A stretch of DNA of 64,000 bases from Theodoxus fluviatilis (taxonomy: Eukaryota; Mollusca; Gastropoda; Cycloneritida; Neritidae). Below, one piece after another: positions 13,211-24,092 of this stretch. How positions within the stretch are numbered: position 1 is the stretch's first letter; each line of letters starts with the position of its first letter. A program made the translations under genes and the position numbers. The stretch is from NCBI GenBank assembly GCA_034096865.1, contig JAWQFJ010028255.1, positions 1 through 64,000 of the forward strand, written 5' to 3'. The notes under the pieces were generated by a model that made no database searches, was not told the DNA's origin, and saw only the letters and a program-made list of their open reading frames with translations.

Positions 13211-14041
13211 GTGCCTAGATCCTGAAAGTGCCTAAGTTCTTGAATTAGGCAGTCTCTTGCCTAATTCGCGAAATAGGCAATGGCTGTGCCTAATCTGAGA
13301 AATCAATGTTGACTTTTGCCTAATTTGTGAAATTTCATGATTTAGGCTGCCTATTTCATCAATTAGGCAGCCTAAGTCATGAAATTAGGCAAAGTTTTGA
13401 TTTTGGCACGACTGCTGTACAATTTAGGCAAAACAATCTACAGAATAGGCAGAAACCTTGCCTAGTGTGTCAAATCAATTGCGTGTCAGTGTTAGCCAAA
13501 TCTGCGTGTGTGCGTGCCTCTCACTGCATAGCATAGCCATATATTACGAAATAACTTTAATCTTCAACCGTTTGTGTTGTTCCAAAAAGCATGTGTAGTG
13601 CTAGCAGTAAATGTGTAACCTTGAGCAATTTTTGACAATATACCCTCGTACTTTAGTTCATTGATATTGGAGCACATGCACAACAACAATCTAGTCAATA
13701 GAGGTAGGTTCTGAGCAATCTGATTAAGGTGTTCTGGAGACGAAAAGAAGTCACAAACGTTTTGTGGTGTAATGCAAGGTGAATTACACCATCAACTCAT
13801 TACTAACAACAAGCGTTCTTCCGTTCATCAAACCACACGTTTGGGAGAATTGTAGCCACGTCTATACCTACATATGCGTACGTGACTGAGTTGTACTGCA
13901 GCCTGGTTGCTTTGTACATTCTCTCTGGAGAAAAGCTATAATTGGTTGCCTTGCAAGTCTTGCAGCTTGCTGATAAAGGTGTCGACTTTGGCCTTTGTAA
14001 ACGCTATACCCTAGCTGTACTTCTTGTCTCTGGAGTTCGAA

Positions 14042-14042
<1 letters not shown>

Positions 14043-14107
<65 letters not shown>

Positions 14108-14208
14108 GATCACATACACTTACACACACAGATACTTACACACGCATGCACGCATTCACGGACACAACGACACACACACAAACACACACGAGCACACACA
14201 CACACACA

Positions 14209-14271
<63 letters not shown>
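14043..14271. repeat. (GA)n and (CA)n microsatellites
   Basis: (GA)n 14043-14104; CA-rich 14115-14271. These lie inside the inverted-repeat element. Confidence 0.92.
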
Positions 14272-14274
<3 letters not shown>

Positions 14275-14829
14275 GAAGGAAAGGCAAAAGGGGTGGAGGT
14301 ATTGGGGGTGGAGTGAAGAAGGACGCGGGCTTGTCAACTCTTTGTCGGATTTCATCTGCTTTTCGATAACAGAGAGTTTGAAAGAACGCATTGACATCTC
14401 TTCCGCCCATGCGGCAGATCTCGACACCCAACACCATCCATGCGTTTGAGAGACTCCCGTCATTCAACTGTTTGCAGTGGTCGTGGTCAATGCAGCCCTT
14501 TTCTAAACCCTTTGTCCACACTCGTCAATGCAGCATGACTTGCTGCGTCAAAAGTGGAAGGAGACTCTATGGCGCCCTGTCGCATTCCCGCCGGACAAAA
14601 ACAGAAATCGGGCGGGGAGTTTCGCCAGCAAACGCGAGTGTTGAAATTTGGTAAAAAGCTTTTGACAATAAAGAAATTAAGTTGGCACACCCAGGATTTC
14701 AATACTTTTTTCCACGGTGGCTTTTCCTTTGACTGAATATAAGGATTTTCTGTAGTCAAAAGTGACATAGAATTTCCCCCCGGACCCTCCCCATACTCCA
14801 ACTCAAGGTTTGGTGAATAAAGGATTAAA

Positions 14830-14890
14830 AAGCGGTGGATGGTCGAGTGTTGGACTCGAAATCCGGTCTGATCCCCGAGATTTTGTCTTT
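14830..14890 (+). mobile_element. tRNA-derived SINE fragment
   Basis: GTGGATGGTCGAGTGTTGGA then CTCGAAATCCGGT resembles the 5' part of a tRNA-Ser/Leu-like SINE head (A-box like TGGTCGAGTG). The B box is poor and the sequence runs into a GATA microsatellite, so it is a fragment. Confidence 0.4.
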
Positions 14891-14895
14891 GAGGA

Positions 14896-15220
<325 letters not shown>

Positions 15221-15557
15221 ATCTTTATTTCGGCCGACGACCCATCAAAATAAAAGCTTACTGATTAAACAAGTCATAAAGTTTATATGTACATGTGTAT
15301 GTATTGAACATCTGGTTTCGATTTTCTGGCTAAAATACAAGTGACAGTTCCAGCCTTTTGCACACATTTCCATAAAATCAAGTAATATTTACATTCTACA
15401 TCAACAAAATCTCTAACTACAGTGTACAAATTCAAGAGAGAGAGAAGGGGAAGGAGAGAGAAAGAGAAGACGAAATTTTAACCTTTCAGTTTCCATGGCT
15501 GGATTTGGCTAACACTGACAGTCAGGTGCTGGTGTGAAGAAGTGACTGAGGAAGTTT

Positions 15558-15715
15558 ATCTGAAATGCTCCAGTGTGATTATTATCTCGCCAAGTAGTTA
15601 ATAGTGTTCACAAACTTGATATGTTGTCACCCGGTCATCTGAAATGCTCCAGTGTGATTATTATCTCGCCAAGTAGTTAATAGTGTTCACAAACTTGATA
15701 TGTTGTCACCCGGTC
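15558..15715. repeat. Perfect 79-bp tandem duplication
   Basis: 15558-15636 and 15637-15715 are identical, starting ATCTGAAATGCTCCAGTGTG. Identity indicates a recent event or an assembly duplication. Confidence 0.92.
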
Positions 15716-16208
15716 AACCACTCGGTTCAATCACAATCACTCAGAGAGTAGACTTGATTTACAAATCAATTGGGTGATCCGTCACTTCTAACCAAATCAA
15801 TTGCAAACTAAAATCAGGGATGCCACCTTTTTATGACAACTTTTTTATGCCAACTTGCAAAAACATTTCTTTGTTTGTTTTGTGACATAGGATTTACTGC
15901 TAGCACTACACATGCTTTTTGGAACAACACAAACGGTTGAAGATTAAAGTTATTTCGTAATATATGGCTATGCTATGCAGTGAGAGGCACGCACACACGC
16001 AGATTTGGCTAACACTGACACGCAATTGATTTGACACACTAGGCAAGGTTTCTGCCTATTCTGTAGATTATTTTGCCTAAATTGTACAGCAGTCGTGCCT
16101 AAATCAAAACTTTGCCTAATTTCATGACTTAGGCTGCCTAATTGATGAAATAGGCAGCCTAAATCATGAAATTTCACAAATTAGGCAAAAGTCAGCATTG
16201 ATTTCACA

Positions 16209-16816
16209 TGTCAAAAACAAGGGACTGCCACGGCACTAGAATAAAAGTCTAAAACACGGTGAGGTTTTGATGGCCGCGTATAATACAAAACAAATACAAA
16301 ACATTAGAAGGTAAAACAACGCAAATTTTCGGCTAAAAAGCCTTCATCAGGCGCACAATTAAAACTTACTGGAGGGCGGACAAAAGTAGAATGAAAGCGA
16401 GTCTGTCAGTGGGTTCAGCATACATAAAAACAACTCACAGAGTAAAACGAGGGCTGGCGTGTGGCTCGTGTCATGAAAAGTGTTCAACTCACAGCTAAAA
16501 TGAAAGGGACTCCAATCCCATTGTCACCAGGTGTAAAATAGCGTTAGTGTTTTAAAATATACATAAGTTTAATAAATAGATAACTTAAAAGGTAATACAT
16601 ACTTACGCATAACTACAAACATTAAAACCCATATACAGTCCATTTATTTACTTTATAGTATATATGTCATGCGCACGCGTGATGATTCACACATTCATGC
16701 ACACGCGTGATGATTCACACACACACACACATACACACACACACACACCCACACACACACACACACACACAAAACCGATGCATGTAGGAACACGTACGCG
16801 CAAGACTCCCCCCCCC

Positions 16817-16858
<42 letters not shown>

Positions 16859-16890
16859 AAACTGATGTATGCATGAACACTCGCGCGCAC

Positions 16891-16961
<71 letters not shown>

Positions 16962-17066
16962 CATCATGCACATATGCAAGGTATATCAAAAAGATTCATT
17001 TTTCGTTTATGCCCTCAGGGTTGCGTGTGCCTAATTTATCTATAAGGTGCGCCTCCATCTCTTTCC
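16209..17066 (-). mobile_element. Probable Penelope-like retroelement fragment inserted in the right arm
   Basis: The insertion is bounded by TTTCACA at 16202-16208 and 17067-17073, a 7-bp target-site duplication, and interrupts the inverted arm exactly there. On the minus strand it carries CTGATGAAGGCTTTTTAGCC followed by GAAA, a hammerhead-type core as found in Penelope-like elements. No reverse transcriptase remains; (CA)n tracts (16716-16958) fill much of it. Confidence 0.6.
16327..16350 (-). ncRNA. Hammerhead ribozyme-like catalytic core
   Basis: Minus strand reads CTGATGA, then a stem-loop A-GGCT-TTTT-AGCC, then GAAA: the two invariant hammerhead core strands separated by a 4-bp stem II. 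Stem I and stem III with the UH cleavage site could not be built convincingly, so this may be a relic. Hammerheads are known in Penelope-like retroelements. Confidence 0.45.
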
Positions 17067-17258
17067 TTTCACAGATTAGGCACAGCCATTGCCTATTTCG
17101 CGAATTAGGCAAGAGACTGCCTAATTAAAGAACTTAGGCACTTTCAGGATCTAGGCACGACAGAGTCATCCAGGCCCACTTCCTCTCCATTTGGCCAAGA
17201 ATGGTATCCAACCCACTCTCAACAGCTGCGCATGCTTCGGATGGAGCCCCACAGCCAC

Positions 17259-18450
17259 CTAGAGACCCTCACTTCTGTCTATGGCCGCTCTCCATGCCGC
17301 AGCATGTCTCAGGAGATCTCTGTGGGCCTGTGGGTCACAAAATGACGTCACAGCCAGTTTCACCTTAATACAAGGGACCTCCCCCATCCTCGTTGCCTTT
17401 ACGGCAGCGTCCAGGACGGATTTTAAATCCCTTGAAGTCGGTGGAACCCCGACCCCCTTGAGACTGTTGATCAATCGCCAAATATGGAAATGGGCATCCA
17501 CTGTGGCGGGAGTTTGAGGCCCCTTGGCTTGGGAGGAAACTGCCGGGAGTTTCCTCCGCGACCCCGTCACCTCCTTAGGAGACTGCCCAGACGGCCCTGG
17601 AAGTGATGCCACCTCCCCGTATGTCAAGAGTCTCGACTTTTCCCCGGGAGCGTTTTCCTCTCCCTGATGAGTCAGAACCTCGACCCGGAAAGGCGAACTC
17701 ACACTCATCGCTTGAGCCATCTCTAGCAAGGCCTCAATCCCCTGGAGCCTTGTCCACATTTGATTCCAAAGGAATCACTGGCTGTCCCAGGGTACCCAGA
17801 GTCCTAAAGGACTCTTCCCCTCAGTCGAGAAGCTGTTCCGAGGATTCTTCCTCTCCAGCTGAAGACTCCGAGAGCTCCTCCCAACCCGCTTGAGAAGTTT
17901 CTTCCTTCCCTGCTTTTGAGTCCGGAGCCTCAGGAGTCTTACTCTCGTCACCCTGAGCTGTTGGCTCCAGAAGACGGTTTGGGCCATCCGTGACCACATC
18001 CTCCATATGAGTTTCCTCCCTCCCGGAGCTCACAGGAGCTTCTAATGATGTTGTCGTTGAGGAAGCCCCCGCCTTTCCCGCCAAACGCTTCTGGCGACGC
18101 AGCGCAGTTCGGGCCTCCCGAAACCGTTTCCGCTCTTCCTGGGAGAGAGACCGCCAAACCTTGTGAGGCAGGTTGACCACAGAACTCCATACCCGCAGAG
18201 TAGGGCTCATGGCCGTCCTCTGTTCCCGAGCAATCGGTCTTTCAGGTGCCTTCTTGCGCCTTTTAGCCCTCTTTTCCCGGGAATACAGGCTACGATGCCA
18301 TTGCGAGACACCCCTTCCACTCCCTGATGAGGGCATAAACTCCGGGGAGTGCGGCACGGGAGTAGAGTCAGACTCTCGCCGCCCCCGTGACCTGCGGCGC
18401 TTTAGCCGGCGGTCCAGCGATTCCTGTGGCTTATGGAACCGCTCCACCGG
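17259..18450 (-). pseudogene. Retroelement-derived open frames of unknown function
   Basis: GC-rich minus-strand DNA unlike its AT-rich surroundings. 17821-18447 encodes a basic then acidic, Ser/Glu-rich protein part (RLKRRRSRGRRES near its start, LSQEERKRFREARTALRRQK in the middle). 17259-17759, in another frame, encodes a piece with VDAHFHIWRLINSLKGVGV, whose H-x-H resembles a TatD-type metal motif. Frame breaks separate them. Probably parts of one decayed element next to the Ty3 fragment; function not assigned. Confidence 0.4.
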
Positions 18451-18480
18451 CTTAGCCTCCCCAGGAGCTCTAAAATTGAC

Positions 18481-18690
18481 ACGTGCTCTTGGAAATCTCT
18501 TCCCAAGACCAGCACATCGTCAATGAAAGCTAAGGCTTTTTTCCAATATAATCCTCTCAGTACCAAATTAATGGCCCTCTGAAAGGTACTGGGTGCATTG
18601 CACAGGTCGAAGCTCATGCGCTCGTGCTCAAAGAGTCCAAAGCAATCGATAAAGGCAGTCTGTTCCCGATCCTTAGGAAGGATTTTTTGA
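18481..18690 (-). pseudogene. Ty3/gypsy reverse transcriptase fragment
   Basis: Minus strand: TAFIDCFGLFEHERMSFDLC, NAPSTFQRAINLVLRGL and ALAFIDDVLVLGRDFQEHV. FGLFE..RM.F.LCNAP.TFQR and the F-I-D-D catalytic box are typical of Ty3/gypsy polymerases. Only about 70 residues remain; the frame then runs into unrelated sequence at about 18480 and into a (CA)n tract on the other side. Confidence 0.85.
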
Positions 18691-18721
18691 TCAGTTTTGA
18701 TCAATGATTGCAGTGATATAT

Positions 18722-18758
18722 CACATACACACAAACACACACACACACACACACACAC

Positions 18759-18808
<50 letters not shown>

Positions 18809-19122
18809 CTCACATCCAATACACGCACAACACAAACGCAAACACACACACACGCAAACACACACACACACACACACACACGTATACATACACAGACACA
18901 CGCGCACACACATTGGCACACACGCGCACGCACACACACACACAGACACACACATTGGCACACACATTGGCACACACGCACACACACACATTGGCACACA
19001 CGCGCACACACACAAAACATTACACACACTCGCACGCGCGGGCACACACACGCGCGCACGCACACACACACAAACACACACACACTCACGCACACACACA
19101 CACACACACACGCGCGCGCGCA
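18722..19122. repeat. (CA)n-rich microsatellite, 400 bp
   Basis: CA with interspersed CG, TTGG and AACA units; several open frames of Thr-His or Cys-Val repeats are artefacts. Confidence 0.93.
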
Positions 19123-19289
19123 TAACAAACCAGCAACTTCCTTTCGATTGCTTTTGATTAGCTATGCTAGCCGATCACTAGTTTGGAAAATGCGACTCAT
19201 TCGGAGTGCTTTGGTCTTCTGTTTTCAAGATCTGCCCCAGCATCACTCGCACGACCAGCATCACCTTTGTGCCATCTGGGGGGGTCTTA

Positions 19290-19640
19290 TGGGCCCACCT
19301 GGGGTTTGGGGGTGAGGATAGACTCACCATATCTTCCAATGTGACTCGTAACATATGGAGAACTAGGAATATGGAGACTTGCTCTTAATCTATAGCCAGC
19401 TCTTGTGGCACTCGTGATAGATTGCTTCACGTGGCCTACAAAGGCTCCATAGTAGTAAAACCCCATGTATTCACCCATTCATCATTCATTAATTAGTTCG
19501 TTCATTCATACATTGTGCGTTCATTCATTAGTTTGTTAGTGCATTTGTTTATAAACTCATTCATTCATGAGAACTCGTTCATTCGTTCGTTTGTTCGTAC
19601 ATCCGTTAATTAATTCATTCGTTTGTTCATTCCTTCCTTC
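19290..19640. mobile_element. Interspersed repeat with TTCATTCA tail (copy 1)
   Basis: Shares the CCAGCTCTTGTG.. block, the GGCCTACAAAGGCT.. block and TAGTAAAACC with 31990-32240, and ends in a TTCATTCA-type simple tail. Looks like a SINE family with a microsatellite tail; no clear pol III boxes found. Confidence 0.5.
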
Positions 19641-19777
19641 CCTCATGCCATATGGATTCAAGGCCACAGAAGTGACTGAGCTCATTGGAACCATGACTGC
19701 TTTCGCCATTCCCACGTAGAGGCAGCTTCAACATATTTTGTGGCGCCGCTGTGATTGAGTCCACATTCCCCTTTATC

Positions 19778-19817
19778 CCTCCAGGTTTACTGGAGGTCCT
19801 CACAGCTTTATCTGTCC

Positions 19818-19860
<43 letters not shown>

Positions 19861-20450
19861 TGTCAGTCCAGACTTAACGGCTGATATAAAAAAAAAATAT
19901 TGGACGGATTTCCTTGACATTTTGCACACTTACTGGAGGTTAGATCCGATTGAATGTAGCAAATTTTCAGAATCGAGGTTTGAAAAAAAAGTGCCTTTTT
20001 TACGTTTTTGGTGTTGCAAAGAAGGCAAGGGACGGAACTCTGTCCCGACTCAAGGGAAGTTTTGGCATGTGTGACGTGATCATTTGACGTCGAATAACGT
20101 GACGTCATTTCGAGGAGATTGGACATTGGTGAAGGAGAAAGAATGATTTTCCCTCCAGGTTTACTGGAGGTCCTACAGACTTTATTAGTCTGTCTGTCTG
20201 TCTGTCTGTCTGTCCCGTCTCCACGGCCTATATCTCAAAAACTACTGGACGGATTTCCTTGAGATTTTGCACACTGACTGGAAGTTAGGTCCCATTCAAT
20301 ATTATCAAATTTTCAGAATCGAGGTTTTAAAAGAAAGTGACTTTTTTACATTTTGGTGTTTCAATGAAAACAATTCAACAGACTCCATTTTGCAAAATCT
20401 GTGACGTCATCATTTGACGTCGTATAACGTGACGTCATTTGCGAGTAGAA
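19778..20450 (+). mobile_element. CCTCCAGG-family repeat, two head-to-tail units
   Basis: Each unit begins CCCTCCAGGTTTACTGGAGG, a short hairpin, and ends GGACATTGGTGAAGGAGAAA. Units start at 19778 and 20152 (about 375 bp each); the second is cut short at about 20450. Perfect TGACGTCA sites lie at 20100, 20402 and 20430. No coding capacity recognised. Confidence 0.75.
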
Positions 20451-20454
20451 TTTT

Positions 20455-21425
20455 CAGGATAATGGATTTCGTACACTCCGAAGCACCTCCCTCCATAGTC
20501 AATAGATGTGAGAGCCTAATCGAGTCAAACTCTTTTCCTACGTTCACAAAACAGCATTTGGCTTCTTTGTATTATGAACGTCTACCAGCAGACGCAAAAA
20601 AGCGATACTACGCTGTGTTGGCGTCAAATTCATTCCATTTGTGAAACCGGTAAAGTATATGTACCATCTAGATCGTTGCCTTCGCTGGTTAAAAGCCTGG
20701 AATGAGGGTGAAAAGGGCACGATTCTAACGCACTTTAGCCAGGCACTCTCCAGCCATGAAAATAGACGCCGACACGTGACCCAGATTCTCGCACTCAGCT
20801 GCGTGATTCGGGTGTAATACTGCCAATAAACGTCGTTAAGCTTAAGATTACACCCGAATCACACGGACCGTTAAGGTGCATGGAGTACAGTACCGGTCAA
20901 AAGTCACAACGACCACCGACACCGACCATTTCAGCCTTCTTCATGATGCGTTGGAATTTTGCCGTTGTCGTGGTGGAATCGCCTAGCGAACTAACTGAAT
21001 GTCGACACAATCACTCGGCACTGTTGCGCATTTGCAGTCAACGTAAGATCTCGTACGACGATTTGATTCAAGGCCTAGTGCTAATTGTTTTGATGGTCTG
21101 GTCTCAGTGTCACAAAAATATGATGATTTAATCAATCCCTGTCCCGGAAATGTTGGGGACAACGACCATTAATTTTCAGCGTAATGACATCGAGTCAAAC
21201 AGAGTTATCTAACCTACTTCAGCAAAACGCTTCGATGTTGAACCTCTACCAGCAGACGCCAAAATGCGATACTATGAGAAGAATATTGACGTTGATGGGT
21301 TAGATCCGTATGAAATACCAAACAGTTCATGCTATCATCCATTTTTCTACAATTTACAGTGCAAAATACGAACCACGGGGGTTTATGACAAGGTCGTTAT
21401 AAATGCTTCATATACATACAAGTTT
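20455..21425. other. Unclassified insertion-like sequence with a 16-bp perfect hairpin
   Basis: GTGATTCGGGTGTAAT at 20803-20818 is exactly complementary to 20847-20862 (loop 28). Duplicated CTACCAGCAGACGC motifs at about 20581 and 21246. No protein recognised. Confidence 0.45.
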
Positions 21426-21426
21426 T

Positions 21427-21650
21427 CAATGGCACAGTTGGTAGAGTATTGGGCTCTTGGTCATGCATGACCAGGTTCGATTCTGTGCTGAAACTTTTTT
21501 TTCTTCTCTTTTTTCGAGGGGTTGTGGGTTCGAACCCGACCTGGTTTTTTGTGTTTGTGTGTGTGTGCGTTTTTTCCTCCTCTTTTCTCGAGAGGTTGCG
21601 GGTTCGAACCCGATCTTCTTTTTTTTCTCCAAAACCTGGAGGTTCATTTT
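21427..21650 (+). mobile_element. tRNA-derived SINE (copy 1)
   Basis: Head with A-box-like TGGCACAGTTGGTAGAG and B-box-like GGTTCGATTC at 21430-21490. It is followed by two T-arm-like modules GTGGGTTCGAACCCGA and GCGGGTTCGAACCCGA, each after a CTCGAGAGG-type element and T-rich stretch. The 3' part shares CCAAAACCTGGAGGTTCA with 61028-61276. Confidence 0.7.
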
Positions 21651-22204
21651 GCACACTTACTGAAAGTTAGGTCCGATTGAACGTATCAAATTTTCAGAAT
21701 CGAGGTTTGAAAAGAAAGTGACTTTTTTAGGTCGTAAACTCGAAAACATCCCCCTAAAATGTCAGTTGACAGAATGGCGATATTTCGCCTTTTCCTTCAC
21801 TCCCGTCGCCAGCAGCGTTTCTCCCACGCTGTACGAGCGCTCACCAATTACATAAATAGTTTTCGTGATCCTCCCCAGAAAAAAAAAATCGCCTTTGCTT
21901 AAAAAATACCGTTTTACAGTCCACCCGCGCGGCCGGTTTGACTCGTCGAACAGCCACTCCGTCTGAGCGCAACACTACCAAGTTCTGTTCACGTGGCCTA
22001 ATTGCAGTGAATCGATATTAAACTTGGCAGAAATAGACCTTGCGTATCCTAAAATGTACAAGACCACTCAAATTTCATGAACTATCATTGATTTTCCTAC
22101 AATTTACAGTGCAAAATTTTATACGAACCAAGGGGGTTTACGGAAATGAACGTTATAATTGCTTTACAAACACTTAGTCATGTCAGTTCCCGAATGGCTC
22201 ATCT

Positions 22205-22465
22205 GGTAGGAAGTTAGGTCCGATTGAATGTATCAAATTTTCAGAATCGAGGTTTGAAAAGAAATTGACATTTTTTTACATTTTGGTGTTGCAAAGAAGG
22301 CAAGGGCGGAACTCTGTCCTGACTCAACGGAAGTTTTGGCATGTGTGACGTGATCATTTGACGTCGAATAACGTGACATAATTTCGAGGAGATTGGACAT
22401 TGGTGAAGGAGAAAGAAGGATTTTTTATCCCTCCAGGTTTACTGGAGGTCCTCACAGCTTTATGG
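22205..22465 (+). mobile_element. CCTCCAGG-family repeat (third copy, partial)
   Basis: 3' two-thirds of one unit (GAAGTTAGGTCCGATTGAAT to GGAGAAAGAAGG), then the start of the next unit at about 22430. Same family as 19778-20450 and 57699-58772. Confidence 0.7.
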
Positions 22466-22560
22466 ATTAGCTCACTCGGTAGCGCGTCGAATATTTTTTG
22501 TCGCTGGCGCATGCTTGGTTGTCGGGGATGTGCGTACGGGTTCGAATCCCACACAGCTTC
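22466..22560 (+). mobile_element. tRNA-like SINE head
   Basis: TAGCTCACTCGGTAGCGC (A-box-like) and CGGGTTCGAATCCCAC (B-box/T-arm) about 55 bases apart. No CCA-ready acceptor stem was found, so it is read as a SINE head or tRNA pseudogene, not a functional tRNA. A (GA)n tract follows (22578-22652). Confidence 0.6.
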
Positions 22561-22578
22561 TTTTTTTAATGTGTATGG

Positions 22579-22657
<79 letters not shown>

Positions 22658-22671
22658 GAGCAACCCACCCG

Positions 22672-23552
22672 TTTTTGACTCACATGCGAAGCAAAAGTGA
22701 GTCTATGTACTGAACCGTGTCGTCCGTCCGGGCGGGCGTCCGTCCGTCCGTCCGTCCGTCCGTCCGTCCGTCCGTCCGTAAAAAACTTAAACGTTGGATT
22801 TTTCTCGGAGACTATTAAGTCTATCAACACCAAATGTGGCATGATGGTGTATGATGACAAGGCCTCAAAAAACATACATAGTGACTTGACCTTGCTTCAA
22901 GGTCAAGGTCACAGGAGCCATAAATGTGGTCTCAAAAACAGTCATTTTTCACATTTTCCCAATTTTCTCCCACGTTATTGAGAATGGCGACCTTAGCTAC
23001 AAGTGGTATATAGGTCAAAGCAAGCCCTATCTTTTGATACCAGTTTGATTGACCTTGCTTCAAGGTCAAGGTCACAGGAGCTCTTCAAAGTTGGATTGTA
23101 TACATATTTTGAAGTGACCTTGACCCTGAACTATGGAAGATAACTGTTTCAAACTTAATAATTATGTGGGGCACATGTTATACTTTCATCATGAGACACA
23201 TTTGGTCACATATCATCAAGGTCAAGGTCACTTTGACCCTTATGAAATGTGACCAAAATGGGGTAGTGAACCACTAAAAGTGACTATATCTCATGGTAGA
23301 AAGTGCCAATAAGCACCATTGTGCTTCCTATGTCTTGAATTAACAGCTTTGTGTTGCATGACCTTGGATGACCTTGACCTTGGGTCAAGGTCACATGTAT
23401 TTTGGTAGGAAAAATGTGTAAAGCATTTCTTTGTGTATGATGTCATTGGTAGGTTTAGTTGTTTGACCTTGACCTTGAAGGTCACCTGAAGGTCGAGGTC
23501 ATATAAAGGTCAAGGTCAAGCATGTGAGTCGTATGGGCTTTGCCCTTCTTGT
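22672..23552. mobile_element. TCAAGGTCA-rich interspersed repeat (copy 1)
   Basis: Begins GACTCACATGCGAAGCAAAA and GTGAGTC, then a (CCGT)n tract, and ends ..CATGTGAGTCGTATGGGCTT. The ends share an 11-bp inverted GACTCACATGC. It is almost identical to 47187-48035 in the same orientation. About twelve exact TCAAGGTCA or TGACCTTGA motifs were counted. No protein. Confidence 0.85.
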
Positions 23553-23569
23553 TGTACATGTGAGAGGTT

Positions 23570-23700
23570 ACTTCCCCCCCCCCCCCCTCTTTTCTCGAGA
23601 GGTTGCGGGTTCGAACCCAATTTTTTTTTTAAAGTTTTTTTTAATATGCCAAAACCTGGAGGTTCAGCGCCAGCGGTTTTAATATTCTTCTGCAGATTAA
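23570..23700 (+). mobile_element. tRNA-derived SINE 3' fragment
   Basis: TCTCGAGAGGTTGCGGGTTC plus GAACCC, then CCAAAACCTGGAGGTTCAGC: the 3' module of the SINE family at 61028-61276. Confidence 0.6.
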
Positions 23701-23942
23701 ACGGTTCCTTCCCGGCGTTAGAGTAGGAAACATGCCCATATTACTGAAGGTTGGCTCTTTAAAAGTGAAATATATATATATATATTTTTAAGACACATGT
23801 AAATGGTCTGTGCCGAAAGGTTAAAAATGGAATAATAAGTCGGCATTGGTGTCCCTGTCATTTCAGATTTTCAGATTTTTTGTCATTTGAATTGCTTCAG
23901 CCCTTGTCGTTTCTAATGTTGCTTCTAAAACAACTGTTTCAG

Positions 23943-24092
23943 TCGTGGGCAATTTAGCCCAGAAGGGAGAGAATGCCTTGCTGGAAACCAAGCAGAAGTT
24001 GATTGGGCTCAATGACAAGACTGCACTCTCTCTGAAACAGAATGTCTACAAGAACTACAGCCAGTTCATCGAAACAGCAAGGGAAATCTCCA
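23943..24092 (+). CDS. EXOC8: EXOC8 exon 2 (first exon seen)
   Basis: Acceptor ..tgtttcag before 23943, donor A|gtaagc after 24092. The exon starts with the last two bases of a split codon and encodes the N-terminal helical segment: [19 protein letters not shown] is the diagnostic Exo84 block. It ends with one base of an Ile codon completed in exon 3. Confidence 0.93.

Noticed and set aside
13327..13536. 69-codon frame present twice, at 13327-13536 (+) and 15968-16177 (-)
   Set aside because: Its conservation is explained by the inverted arms of one element; composition is that of palindromic GCCTAA repeats, not a protein family.
22466..22560. Functional tRNA gene
   Set aside because: A- and B-box-like parts exist but no acceptor stem or clear anticodon arm; it sits inside a repeat family.
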